A DNA stretch of 15,793 bases from an uncultured Clostridia bacterium (GCA_937902305.1 CALDHV010000105.1:1-15793); one strand, 5' to 3'. Positions 6,793 to 14,521 are shown, counted from the first letter of the stretch. Notes: generated by a model from the sequence alone, not told the origin. A program made the numbers and translations.

Positions 6793-7046
6793 ATGCACTG
6801 ATCAGGAAAGTACGTTTGTCCTGTCCGGTATTCAGAGAGAACGACCCCCGGCTGTAAGTCGTTCACCGTACCGCAAACCGAAGTTCCCCTGTGAGCAGGT
6901 GCGCTCAACCGGCTTTCTGCCGCAGTAGGCGTATCCCGGCAGACCCCGTTAGCGGTCACAAAAGTGTTTGCTTTTGCAAAAATATGGGTGGTACCGCGGA
7001 GTGTAAGCTTCGTCCCTGATGATGGGATGGGCTTTTTCTTTTTTTG
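6793..7046 (+). ncRNA. T-box riboswitch, tRNA-Phe (UUC specifier), controlling pheS-pheT
   Basis: Stem I shows CAGG at 6803-6806 pairing with CCTG at 6888-6891, AGTA (6809-6812) as the 5' side of the specifier loop, GTTTG (6814-6818) with CAAAC (6874-6878), CGGTA with TACCG, the AG-rich bulge at 6833-6839, and the terminal stem AACGAC/GTCGTT (6840-6863) with the GGCTGTAAG loop. The specifier codon in the 3' side (GAAGTTC) is TTC at 6884-6886, for Phe. Stem III is TTTGC-TTTT-GCAAA (6967-6980). The T-box sequence TGGGTGGTACCGCG is at 6985-6998; its variable base is T, which fits A73 of tRNA-Phe. Uncharged tRNA-Phe should stabilise the antiterminator and switch on pheST. Confidence 0.96.
7005..7046 (+). 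terminator. T-box intrinsic terminator
   Basis: The left arm AAGC-TT-CGTCCC (7005-7016) pairs with GGGATG-G-GCTT (7024-7034) around a seven-base loop, followed by a T-rich run to 7045. It lies directly after the T-box sequence, where it competes with the antiterminator, and ends before the pheS ribosome site at 7056-7060. Confidence 0.88.
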
Positions 7047-7070
7047 CAACAGCAGAAAGGATGATATATT

Positions 7071-8096
7071 TTGAAAGAAAAAATCGAACAACTCAAGCAA
7101 AGTGCATTAGCCGAATTACAAAAGCTGGATGCCCCCAAGGATCTGGAGGAGTTCCGTGTCCGATTGATGGGCAAAAAGGGCGAGGTCACGGCACTTTTGC
7201 GCGGAATGGGCGCATTGCCGGCGGAGGAACGCCCGAAAATGGGACAGCTCGTTAACCGCCTGCGCGAGGAGCTGGATAGCGCCATCGAGGCAAAATCGGC
7301 ACAGATACAGGCAGATCTGCAAGGAAAAAAGCTGGATGCCGAGAAAATTGATGTCACAATGCCTGGCAAGCGTGAAAAAAGCGGCGGTCTGCATCCCCTC
7401 AATGTTGTGCTGAATGACCTTATTGACATTTTCCAGTCGATGGGCTTTGATGTCGTGGACGGCCCGGAGGTGGAAACGGATTATTATAATTTTCAGGCGC
7501 TCAACGTGCCGGAGGATCACCCCGCACGGGATATGCAGGATACCTTCTATCTGGCAGATAATCTGCTCCTGCGTACACAGACCTCCGCGGCGCAGGCGCG
7601 CACGATGGAAAACCGCAAGCCGCCGATCCGCATCATTTGCCCCGGTCGCGTTTATCGCGCCGATGAGGTGGATGCGACCCACTCCCCTGTTTTCCATCAA
7701 ATTGAGGGCTTGGTCATCGACAAGGGCATTACGATGTGCGACCTCAAAGGCGTGCTGGAGCAATTTGCGCGCGAGATCTACGGCCCGGAAACGCAGGTGC
7801 GCTTCCGCCCGTCGTTCTTCCCGTTCACCGAGCCGAGCGTGGAGGTGGATGTTACCTGCTCCGAGTGTGGCGGTAAGGGTTGCCGCGTCTGCAAGGGCTC
7901 CGGCTGGATTGAGATACTCGGTGCCGGAATGGTGCATCCCCGTGTGCTGAAAATGGGCGGTATCGACCCGGAGGAATATACCGGCTTTGCGTTCGGTATC
8001 GGACTGGATCGTCTTACCACGACGCGATATAAAATCAGCGATATTCGTCTACTGTTCGAAAACGATCAGCGTTTTCTCGAGCAATTTGACCGTTAA
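7071..8096 (+). CDS. pheS: Phenylalanyl-tRNA synthetase alpha subunit
   Basis: The 341-aa protein has the normal bacterial length. The N-terminal coiled-coil region (residues 1-95) includes LMGKKGEVTALLRGMG. The catalytic core follows: GGLHPLNVVLNDL (105-117), DTFYLADNLLLRTQTS (157-172), motif 2 GRVYRADEVDATHSP (192-206), FRPSFFPFTEPSVEVD (245-260), CGGKGCRVCKGSGWIEILG (266-284), and motif 3 GIGLDR (309-314). It forms an alpha2-beta2 enzyme with PheT that charges tRNA-Phe. The start is TTG at 7071: the frame from there matches the known N-terminus (Bacillus MEEKLKQLEQEAL), AAAGG lies about ten bases upstream, and the nearby ATG at 7061 is out of frame. A weak TTG start after a T-box adds another limit on expression. 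Confidence 0.97.
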   Translation: MKEKIEQLKQSALAELQKLDAPKDLEEFRVRLMGKKGEVTALLRGMGALPAEERPKMGQLVNRLREELDSAIEAKSAQIQADLQGKKLDAEKIDVTMPGKREKSGGLHPLNVVLNDLIDIFQSMGFDVVDGPEVETDYYNFQALNVPEDHPARDMQDTFYLADNLLLRTQTSAAQARTMENRKPPIRIICPGRVYRADEVDATHSPVFHQIEGLVIDKGITMCDLKGVLEQFAREIYGPETQVRFRPSFFPFTEPSVEVDVTCSECGGKGCRVCKGSGWIEILGAGMVHPRVLKMGGIDPEEYTGFAFGIGLDRLTTTRYKISDIRLLFENDQRFLEQFDR

Positions 8097-8110
8097 GGAG
8101 GGAATGAAAA

Positions 8111-10501
8111 ATGAATATATCCTTGAGTTGGCTTAAGCAATATGTTGACATCGACCAGCCGGTCGAGGTATTGTGCGACCGTATGATTCGCAGTGGATTT
8201 GAGGTCGAAAGCATTGTCGATCTCTCCGAAACACTCAAAAATGTCGTAGTCGGAAAGATCGTAAAGCTCGAAAAGCATCCCGATTCCGATCATCTTCAGA
8301 TCTGCCAGGTCGATGTCGGTCAGGGCGAGCCGATCCAAATCATCACCGGCGCGCAGAATGTGTTTGAGGGGGCGTATGTCCCCGCCGCTCTGCATAATTC
8401 CTATCTGCCGGACGGTACGCATATCACCAAGGGCAAACTGCGCGGTCTGCCCTCCAACGGTATGCTTTGCTCCGGCGAGGAGCTGGGACTGAAAGCGGGC
8501 GATTATCCCGGCTGTGAGGTCTACGGCATTTTGATTCTCGATGACACCCACCCGGTCGGCACCGATATGCGGGATGTGCTGGAGCTTAATGACTATATCA
8601 TCGACTTCAAGATCACCGCCAACCGTCCTGACTGCAACTGCGTGCTGGGCGTTGCGCGTGAAGCGGCGGTCGCGCTCGGCAAGAAGATACGTGAGCCAAT
8701 CCCGCAGTATAAAACCGCCGGGGACGACATCGGCAACTATATCCGCGCGCGTGTGGACGATTTTGACCTCTGCCCGCGATATATGGGACGGGTCGTGCGC
8801 AATCTGCGCATCAAGGACTCCCCCGACTGGATGAAGCGGTGCCTGAAAGCCGCCGGAATGCGACCCATCAACAATATCGTGGACATCACCAATTACGTTC
8901 TGCTTGAAACCGGGCATCCGATGCACGCATTTGACCTGCGGGATATACGCGGTCAGCAGATCATTGTCCGACGTGCGAAAAACGGCGAAGCCATCACTAC
9001 CTTGGACGGCAAAGAGCACACGCTGACCGATGAAATGCTGGTCATCGCCGATGCCGAGGGGCCGTCTTGCCTTGCCGGTATTATGGGCGGCTTAAACAGC
9101 GAGATCAAGGAGGATACCAAAGACCTGTTCTTTGAATGTGCCAAGTTCCGCCGCGATACTGTACGCCGTACCACCCGTGCCCTCGGTATGCGTACCGAGT
9201 CGAGTGCGCGCTACGAGCGCGGTGTCGATGTCATCGGTGTCGAATATGCTATGAATCGCGCCTTACAGCTCATTGAAGAGCTGGACGCGGGCGATATTGT
9301 GGACGGAGGCATCGACCTCAATGAGGGCTTGCCCGCACCGCGCGTGCTGAAGGTGCCGGCTGACAAGATCAATGCCCTGCTGGGCATTGAGGTGCCGTAT
9401 GAGAAGATCGTCAAGATCCTTAATCTTTTGCAGATAGAAACGACTATTGCCGACGGCATTCTCACCTGCCACATCCCGTCCCACCGCGATGATATTGAGG
9501 GTTCGGCGGATCTTGCCGAGGAGGTTATGCGCATCTATGGCTGTGAGCATATCATCGGAACGCCGATCAAGGGCGATGTTGTGCGTGGCAAAAAACTGCC
9601 GGAGCGCATCAAAAGCGATCACCTCAAGCAGGTCTTGATCGCCCGGGAAATGCGGGAGATCTCCACTTATTCCTTTATCAGCTCCAAAGCGGTCGATACC
9701 CTCCATTTGCCGCAGGACGACCCGCGGCGCAACGCCGTGACCCTGCTCAACCCGCTTGGCGAGGAGTTCTCGACGATGCGCACCCAGCTTGTGACCAGTA
9801 TGCTGACGGTTTTGGCGACCAACTACAGCCGAAAGATCGCCGCAGGTCGTTTCTTTGAGGTCGGAAAGCTCTTTGTCCCCCACTCTCTGCCGCTGACCGA
9901 ACAGCCGGATGAAATCCCGGCGGTATGCCTCGGTCTGTACGGAGAAAAAGAGGATTTCTTCACCTTGAAAGGCGTTTTGGAAAGCGTATTCGATTCTTTC
10001 CGCATCCGGGCGGAGTTTTCCGCATCCAATGAGGTGTGGTTGCACCCCGGTCGGCAGGCGCAGATAACCGTCGGTGATGTAAAGATCGGCGTTTGCGGCG
10101 AGGTGCATCCGGACGTCGCCGCCGAATATGATATGCCGATACGCTTGTATGTTGCCCAGTTGGATCTTTCCGCCTTGTACGCCATTGAAACGCCGAAGGT
10201 AGTGTATAAAGCTCTCCCCCGCTTCCCAGCGGTCGAGCGCGACCTGGCGCTTTTGTGCGACGACAATATGCCGGCGGCACAAATCGAAAAGATCATCCGT
10301 CACGCCGGCGGCAATATGCTGGAATCGGTCGATCTGTTCGATGTCTATCGCGGCGCGCAGATCCTCTCCGGCAAGAAGAGTGTTGCATACAGTCTTAAGT
10401 TCCGTTTGCCGGAGCGCACGCTGTCCGACGATGATATAAACCCCGTTATGGACAAAATATTTGCACAATTAAAGGAAAATGGCTGTATTCTTCGCACATA
10501 A
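8111..10501 (+). CDS. pheT: Phenylalanyl-tRNA synthetase beta subunit
   Basis: The 796-aa protein has standard length and domain order. It begins MNISLSWLKQYVDID and then carries the EMAP-type tRNA-binding domain (about 40-150, with KHPDSDHLQICQVDVG). The B3/B4 editing domain spans about 210-395 (GHPMHAFDLR at 268-277, ESSARYERG at 363-371). The B5 domain spans about 411-480 (IPSHRDDIEGSADLAEEVMR), then the catalytic-like core, and a C-terminal ferredoxin-fold anticodon-binding domain (about 700-796). It hydrolyses Tyr-tRNA-Phe and positions tRNA for PheS. It starts 14 bases after pheS with GGAGG eight bases before ATG, so both subunits come from one message. There is no terminator after it; a new promoter begins within four bases of the stop. 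Confidence 0.97.
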   Translation: MNISLSWLKQYVDIDQPVEVLCDRMIRSGFEVESIVDLSETLKNVVVGKIVKLEKHPDSDHLQICQVDVGQGEPIQIITGAQNVFEGAYVPAALHNSYLPDGTHITKGKLRGLPSNGMLCSGEELGLKAGDYPGCEVYGILILDDTHPVGTDMRDVLELNDYIIDFKITANRPDCNCVLGVAREAAVALGKKIREPIPQYKTAGDDIGNYIRARVDDFDLCPRYMGRVVRNLRIKDSPDWMKRCLKAAGMRPINNIVDITNYVLLETGHPMHAFDLRDIRGQQIIVRRAKNGEAITTLDGKEHTLTDEMLVIADAEGPSCLAGIMGGLNSEIKEDTKDLFFECAKFRRDTVRRTTRALGMRTESSARYERGVDVIGVEYAMNRALQLIEELDAGDIVDGGIDLNEGLPAPRVLKVPADKINALLGIEVPYEKIVKILNLLQIETTIADGILTCHIPSHRDDIEGSADLAEEVMRIYGCEHIIGTPIKGDVVRGKKLPERIKSDHLKQVLIAREMREISTYSFISSKAVDTLHLPQDDPRRNAVTLLNPLGEEFSTMRTQLVTSMLTVLATNYSRKIAAGRFFEVGKLFVPHSLPLTEQPDEIPAVCLGLYGEKEDFFTLKGVLESVFDSFRIRAEFSASNEVWLHPGRQAQITVGDVKIGVCGEVHPDVAAEYDMPIRLYVAQLDLSALYAIETPKVVYKALPRFPAVERDLALLCDDNMPAAQIEKIIRHAGGNMLESVDLFDVYRGAQILSGKKSVAYSLKFRLPERTLSDDDINPVMDKIFAQLKENGCILRT

Positions 10502-10504
10502 TCC

Positions 10505-10533
10505 TTGCCAAAAGGAAAATAATGCGTTATAAT
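10505..10533 (+). promoter_or_regulatory. Sigma-A type promoter for ireB
   Basis: TTGCCA (10505-10510) and TATAAT (10528-10533) are 17 bp apart, matching 11 of 12 consensus bases. Transcription should start near 10540, about 32 bases before ireB. It frees ireB from T-box control, although read-through from pheT remains possible because no terminator lies between. Confidence 0.85.
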
Positions 10534-10571
10534 GATAGAAACAGTGGATTTTTCGGAAGGAGGAACAAACC

Positions 10572-10817
10572 ATGCAGGACAAAACAATGACATTTTCGCT
10601 CGGTGATGACAATGAACAGGCGATGAAGGTCATACTGACAACCGTATACGACGCTTTGCGGGAAAAGGGGTATAATCCCATCAATCAGCTTGTCGGATAC
10701 CTGTTGTCGGAAGACCCCACCTACATTACCACGCACAATAACGCACGGGCGCTGATCCGCAAGCTGGATCGGGATGAATTGATGCGTGCTCTGGTCAGTT
10801 CCTATCTCAATAATTAA
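10572..10817 (+). CDS. ireB: IreB family regulatory phosphoprotein (UPF0297, YrzL-like)
   Basis: The 81-aa protein matches the family along its whole length, most clearly GYNPINQLVGYLLSEDPTY (33-51) and ARALIRKLDRDEL (58-70). In Enterococcus faecalis IreB is phosphorylated near its N-terminus by the PASTA kinase IreK and restrains cephalosporin resistance. Here the DKTMTF start provides Thr5, which aligns with E. faecalis Thr7, and a nearby Thr7 that does not align with the second known site. A GGAGG site precedes the start by seven to nine bases. In many Firmicutes the next genes are ruvX (yrrK) and a DUF1292 gene; here a 98-aa unknown follows instead. Confidence 0.94.
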   Translation: MQDKTMTFSLGDDNEQAMKVILTTVYDALREKGYNPINQLVGYLLSEDPTYITTHNNARALIRKLDRDELMRALVSSYLNN

Positions 10818-10828
10818 GGAGGATTTCC

Positions 10829-11125
10829 ATGTCCGAACAGAATGCTTCCCCTTTTCTTATGTACAAGGGGCGTCCTTTGGTTCGTTCCGGCAATATGCTG
10901 TATTACGGAAATATGTCGGATGATTATGTAGTTATGCTGCAGATCCTTTCCACCAAGGATGAAAATGATATGAAAATGGCGGAAAAGATTCAGGTTCAGC
11001 TTGTATCGACCGATCCCGATGTCAATATGATGGAACGGATCGTCAAAACAAGCGAAAAAATCGGCTTGTATAACGCAATGGATATTGGCAGTATTTGGCT
11101 GGAAAAAGCACTGAGCGATAAATAA
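10829..11125 (+). CDS. Small conserved-looking protein of unknown function, co-transcribed with ireB
   Basis: I do not recognise a named family. The 98-aa product is soluble, with no signal peptide, membrane segment or cysteine. The first half looks beta-rich (FLMYKGRPLVRSGNMLYYG, then DYVVMLQIL at 32-40); the middle reads KIQVQLVSTDPD (53-64); and the end looks helical (MERIVKTSEKIGLY, IGSIWLEKAL). Gene reality is supported by a strong AAGGAGG site nine bases before the ATG, an 11-base gap to ireB, normal codon use and a hairpin just after the stop. I have an impression of similar proteins in other Oscillospiraceae, but cannot verify it. A role tied to IreB is only suggested by position. Confidence 0.85.
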   Translation: MSEQNASPFLMYKGRPLVRSGNMLYYGNMSDDYVVMLQILSTKDENDMKMAEKIQVQLVSTDPDVNMMERIVKTSEKIGLYNAMDIGSIWLEKALSDK

Positions 11126-11132
11126 AAAATGA

Positions 11133-11173
11133 AACACACCCGCTTGCAATACAAACGGGTGTGTTCTTCTCTG
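11133..11173 (+). terminator. Hairpin terminator after the ireB unit
   Basis: AACACACCCG (11133-11142) and CGGGTGTGTT (11156-11165) form a perfect 10-bp stem with a 13-base loop. The downstream tract CTTCTCT is only moderately T-rich, so termination may be partial and the VTT gene at 11187 may be reached by read-through. I see no separate promoter for that gene. Confidence 0.7.
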
Positions 11174-11186
11174 TCAAGGTGATCGA

Positions 11187-11888
11187 ATGAAGAAAGATGA
11201 TAAAAATTATGTGAAAAAGCGACGGCTGGTCAGCATCCTTTCCCTGCTTGCTTTTGCCGGGGTCATTATTGCGTTGACCTTGTTGTTCACCCGCGTTTTC
11301 GCGCCGTATTTGCGCTCGGCAGAGGAGTTCCGGGCCTATCTCAGGGCATTCGGATGGAAAGGACGCATCATACTGTTTTTACTGCAATGTGTGCAAGTCA
11401 TCATCGCCTTGATCCCCGGAGAGGTGATCGAGCTGGGTGCCGGATACGCCTACGGTGCCTTGGAAGGCGGCTTGATATGCCTTGCCGGAGTTGCAGTATC
11501 CTCGTCCGTCATCTTTCTATTGACCAAAAAGGCGGGCGTTTCGCTGGTTGAGGCTTTTATTCCGCGGGAAAAGATCGACAGTTTGCGTTTTATCAACAGC
11601 GAAAAGAAGCTGAAACGGACGATATTCTTACTCTTTCTCATACCCGGCACGCCAAAAGACCTGCTGACCTATTTTGCCGGACTGACCAAAATACGGCTGT
11701 CGGAGTTTCTTATCATCACGTTGATCGCCCGTATCCCATCGGTCGTTTCCTCGACCGTATCGGGGCATCTGCTCGGAAAAGAGAATTATCTGACTGCCGC
11801 CATCGTCTATGCCGTCACCATTGTCATCAGCGCCCTTGGATATTATATTTACAATCGGATCGTTGCAAAGAAAAAGCCCGTTTCTTGA
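11187..11888 (+). CDS. VTT-domain (TVP38/TMEM64, DedA-like) integral membrane protein
   Basis: The 233-aa protein has a basic N-terminus and about five or six hydrophobic segments: about 14-36, 60-78, 83-112, 145-165, 172-192 and 202-222. The re-entrant-type motifs of this family are visible: IPGEVIELGAGYAYG (76-90) and FLIPGTPKDLLTYFAGLTKI (150-169). Family members include DedA proteins and eukaryotic VMP1/TMEM41B scramblases; bacterial DedA relatives are implicated in recycling undecaprenyl phosphate or in lipid scrambling. For this TVP38 branch the substrate is not established. The start has AAGGTGA upstream. The stop codon is inside the loop of a strong terminator. It follows ireB and the unknown gene on the same strand. 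Confidence 0.9.
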   Translation: MKKDDKNYVKKRRLVSILSLLAFAGVIIALTLLFTRVFAPYLRSAEEFRAYLRAFGWKGRIILFLLQCVQVIIALIPGEVIELGAGYAYGALEGGLICLAGVAVSSSVIFLLTKKAGVSLVEAFIPREKIDSLRFINSEKKLKRTIFLLFLIPGTPKDLLTYFAGLTKIRLSEFLIITLIARIPSVVSSTVSGHLLGKENYLTAAIVYAVTIVISALGYYIYNRIVAKKKPVS

Positions 11889-11907
11889 CAGAAACAGGCT
11901 TTTTTAT
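11871..11907 (+). terminator. Bidirectional terminator between convergent genes
   Basis: AAAAAGCC-c-GTTTCT (11871-11885) pairs with AGAAAC-a-GGCTTTTT (11890-11904), with a four-base loop TGAC that contains the VTT stop codon, and is followed by T and A runs. On the minus strand the same hairpin is followed by TTTTTCTTT, so it can also end the coaD-side transcript arriving from 11924. Confidence 0.9.
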
Positions 11908-11923
11908 TATCCGAACATCGGCA

Positions 11924-12403
11924 TTATTCGTTATTGCCGCCATTCTTATTGGCGCCGGAGCGCAAAGCAAGGCGCGTCTGGCGCACCTGATTGATCTGCT
12001 GGGTCAGCGTTTCTTCGGTACGGCGCAGAACATCCTCGGAGAACTCCTGCACCGACTTACGCATATCGTGTACACGCTTTTGCGCCTGGGATTGGATCTC
12101 GTTGGCGCGTTCCTGCGCCTGAACGACGATCTCGTCGTGTGACAAGATCTGGTTACGGCGCTCCTCGGCGGCACGGATGATGCTTTCCGCCTCCTGCTTG
12201 GCACTGGAAACGATCTCGGTGCGGTCATTTACGATCGCCTTTGCCTGCCGCACCTCGCTCGGCAAGTTCTGACGGATCTCATCCAACAAAACACGCATTT
12301 TCTCGGCGTCTACCACGACCTTACCGCCGGAAAGCGGCATGGCCCACGCCGCATCCAGAATGTCGTCAAATTGCTCAAGTATTTCATCAATAGATTTGCT
12401 CAT
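11924..12403 (-). CDS. Coiled-coil protein (DivIVA / ATP synthase b-subunit-like), function unknown
   Basis: The 159-aa product has a short N-terminal part (MSKSIDEILEQFDDIL), then VVDAEKMRVLLDEIRQNLP, and from about residue 48 to 146 a long charged helix rich in Glu, Gln, Arg and Ala (AKQEAESIIRAAEERR, AQERANEIQSQAQKR), ending in an Asn/Gly tail. Such helices resemble DivIVA C-termini and F/V-ATPase stalk subunits, and close relatives in Clostridia are often labelled 'ATPase' only because of that. No membrane segment or ATP-binding motif is seen, so an enzyme is unlikely. It begins three bases after the coaD stop, with AGGA upstream, and is the last gene of this unit. A scaffold or envelope role is a guess. 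Confidence 0.85.
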   Translation of the reverse strand: MSKSIDEILEQFDDILDAAWAMPLSGGKVVVDAEKMRVLLDEIRQNLPSEVRQAKAIVNDRTEIVSSAKQEAESIIRAAEERRNQILSHDEIVVQAQERANEIQSQAQKRVHDMRKSVQEFSEDVLRRTEETLTQQINQVRQTRLALRSGANKNGGNNE

Positions 12404-12406
12404 AAC

Positions 12407-12901
12407 TCATTTTCCTGCCTTTCTGTATTTTCTATTTATATCCGGAATGATACACGCCGGAACAAAATCGGAAATATCGCCACCGTAATTGGCAACCTGC
12501 TTGACCAAACTGGAGGACAGATACATATGCTCCGCAGTGGTAGTCAAAAAAACGGTTTCGGCACGCGGATTGAGGCGGCGGTTGGTCAGCGCCATCTGGA
12601 ACTCGTACTCAAAATCCGACATCGCGCGCAAGCCCTTGACGATCGCATCCGCCTGCCGCATCGAAACATAATCCGCGAGCAATCCGTCGTAACAATCCAC
12701 CGCGACATTGGGTAAGCCCTCATCTTGAATTGCCCGATTGAGTAATTCAATTCGCTCCACCTGCGAAAAAAGCGGCGATTTGGTTTGATTTGGCATCACT
12801 ACGACGATCACGCGGTCAAACAAATGAGAGGCGCGGCGAATGATGTCCATATGACCAAGTGTGACCGGGTCAAAGCTACCCGGACAAATAGCCGTTGTCA
12901 T
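12407..12901 (-). CDS. coaD: Phosphopantetheine adenylyltransferase
   Basis: The 164-aa protein has the family's usual length. It shows GSFDPVTLGHMDII (8-21) with the nucleotidyltransferase T-x-G-H motif, KGLRAMSDFEYE (89-100), NRRLNP (107-112) and YLSSSLVKQVA (127-137), the counterpart of ISSTxVRE. It transfers AMP from ATP to 4'-phosphopantetheine to make dephospho-CoA. The start at 12901 forms ATGA with the rsmD stop, and GGAGG lies seven bases upstream; the open frame extends 40 codons further back but that part has no CoaD similarity. The rsmD-coaD pair is widely conserved. Confidence 0.96.
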   Translation of the reverse strand: MTTAICPGSFDPVTLGHMDIIRRASHLFDRVIVVVMPNQTKSPLFSQVERIELLNRAIQDEGLPNVAVDCYDGLLADYVSMRQADAIVKGLRAMSDFEYEFQMALTNRRLNPRAETVFLTTTAEHMYLSSSLVKQVANYGGDISDFVPACIIPDINRKYRKAGK

Positions 12902-13449
12902 ACCTCTGCCTCCTCTGCCATACGGTAGATCCAAATGTTGACGCGTCCATAGCGCCGTACGCGGTCTAACCGAAATGATCCGACCACATCCGGCAAAACG
13001 CCGTCGCGATCGCTTTCGCATATTATGACGCCACCGGGATTGACCAACGGCACAACGCCACGCAGGGATTGTTCTAATAACCCGGAGGCGTATGGGGGGT
13101 CTAAAAATACCAAATCAAACTTGGTGCCCGGACGGATGATATACGACAGTGCATCGGTGCCAACGACCTGCGATTGTGCATACAGACCTGTGCTTTGCAG
13201 ATTTTTCTTAATGATCTGCACCGCATCGGTATTGCGGTCAACGAATACGCAGTCCGCCGCGCCACGGCTCAATGCCTCGATGCCGAGCTGACCTGAGCCG
13301 GCAAACAGATCCAAAACATGGCGCCCCTCGATCTCGAACTGTATCGCGGAGAATAAGCCCTCCTTGACCTTATCCGCCGTGGGGCGGGTCGCATCCCCCG
13401 GCAATGTTTCCAATCGGCGTCCACGCGCCGAGCCGGTAATCACACGCAT
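12898..13449 (-). CDS. rsmD: 16S rRNA (guanine-966 N2)-methyltransferase
   Basis: The 183-aa protein begins MRVITGSARGRRL, followed by TRPTADKVKEGLFSAI (21-36), both typical of RsmD. The SAM-binding motif LDLFAGSGQLGIEALSRGA is at 46-64 and the catalytic DPPY motif at 117-120. It methylates G966 of 16S rRNA during 30S assembly. GAGG lies seven bases before the start, 13 bp after the galM stop, and the end overlaps coaD by 4 bp, which suggests translational coupling. Confidence 0.95.
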   Translation of the reverse strand: MRVITGSARGRRLETLPGDATRPTADKVKEGLFSAIQFEIEGRHVLDLFAGSGQLGIEALSRGAADCVFVDRNTDAVQIIKKNLQSTGLYAQSQVVGTDALSYIIRPGTKFDLVFLDPPYASGLLEQSLRGVVPLVNPGGVIICESDRDGVLPDVVGSFRLDRVRRYGRVNIWIYRMAEEAEV

Positions 13450-13462
13450 AGCGACACCTCGT

Positions 13463-14521
13463 TTACAGCGGCTTTTTATCGACCGTGAAGCGGGTCAGCG
13501 AATGATAGGTTTCATTCGCGTGCAATACCGTGGAGGGGAACTGCGGGTGATTGGGCGAATCCGGGAAAAACTGCGTTTCCATACAAAATCCGTCATATTG
13601 TCCCCACGTTTTTCCCATCTTGCCGTAGCTTTCATCAAGGAAATTGGCGGTATAGACTTGCACGCCGGGCAGATCGGTCTCGCATACAATGCGAATACCG
13701 GTTTTCGGGCTTTTCGCTTTGATCGCCGTGAGCAACCCGGCGGGTCTTGTTTTAGACAGAACGAAATTGTGGTCAATGCCGCCCGCAATGGCGACCTGCG
13801 GGTGCTTACCGCCGATACCATCACCGATCGGCTTTGCACGGCGGAAATCAAGCGGTGTGCCCTCAACCGGCATATAATCCCCGGTGGGGATCAGCACATC
13901 ATCAACCGGCGTGATCGTATCGGCGTTGATCTGCATTAGTGTATCGGTAACAGCGCCGCCGTCACAGCCGTTGAGGTTGAAATAACTGTGATTGGTCAGG
14001 TTGAGCACCGTGTCCTTGTCGGTGGTCGCCTCGTACGCAAGCGACAGCGCATTATCCGCCGATAGCGAAAAGGTGACGCTGACATTCAGCGTGCCGGGAT
14101 AATTTTCCTCTCCGTCGGGGCTGACAAGCGAAAAACGAACAGAGGGCTCGTCTCCCTCATCAAGAACGGCGACATCCCACATCTTTTTATCAAATCCGAC
14201 ATTACCGCCATGCAGATGACCATGGCGGTTTTCCTCATTACAGGCAAGCTGAATATCCTTGCCGTTAAGAGTGAAACGCCCGTTTGACATACGGTTTGCA
14301 TAGCGACCGACTGTTGCACCGATGTAAGAGCCGTTGGCGGTGACATAATCCTCCACCGTCTCATAGCCGAGCAAAATATCCTTATTATCAAAGATAAAGG
14401 ATTGCAGAGTGGCACCGTAATCCAACACAGAAACCGCTGTGCCAACACCATTCACAAGTGTATAGCGACGGACTGCCCGACCGTCGTCCAGCTGTCCGAA
14501 AAGCATCACATTTACCGACAT
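13463..14521 (-). CDS. galM: Aldose 1-epimerase (galactose mutarotase)
   Basis: The 352-aa protein has the usual mutarotase length. It shows GRYANRM (72-78), LHGGNVGFDKKMW (103-115), NLTNHSYFNLNG (174-185) with the proposed acid His178, PGVQVYTANF (285-294) and GFCMETQFFPDSPN (311-324) with the catalytic base Glu315. It interconverts alpha and beta anomers of glucose or galactose. GGAGG lies seven bases before ATG 14521. A promoter is present just upstream, so it can be transcribed apart from comEA. No galactose genes lie nearby, so general sugar anomer balancing is more likely than a dedicated gal operon. Confidence 0.95.
   Translation of the reverse strand: MSVNVMLFGQLDDGRAVRRYTLVNGVGTAVSVLDYGATLQSFIFDNKDILLGYETVEDYVTANGSYIGATVGRYANRMSNGRFTLNGKDIQLACNEENRHGHLHGGNVGFDKKMWDVAVLDEGDEPSVRFSLVSPDGEENYPGTLNVSVTFSLSADNALSLAYEATTDKDTVLNLTNHSYFNLNGCDGGAVTDTLMQINADTITPVDDVLIPTGDYMPVEGTPLDFRRAKPIGDGIGGKHPQVAIAGGIDHNFVLSKTRPAGLLTAIKAKSPKTGIRIVCETDLPGVQVYTANFLDESYGKMGKTWGQYDGFCMETQFFPDSPNHPQFPSTVLHANETYHSLTRFTVDKKPL

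Noticed and set aside
7116..7937. Open frame of about 270 codons on the minus strand opposite pheS
   Set aside because: Antisense shadow of pheS; no motif, no regulatory signal.
8093..9019. Open frame of about 300 codons on the minus strand opposite the start of pheT
   Set aside because: Antisense shadow of pheT with no family resemblance and no promoter.
9263..10468. Long open frame on the minus strand opposite pheT (about 400 codons)
   Set aside because: It is antisense to a full-length, unmistakable pheT. The translation has no recognised motif and there is no ribosome site or spacing to suit a gene; it follows from the codon bias of pheT.
12902..13021. Forty-codon N-terminal extension of coaD
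   Set aside because: It would lie wholly inside rsmD, has no CoaD similarity, and the GGAGG site and GSFDPVTLGH position fit ATG 12901.
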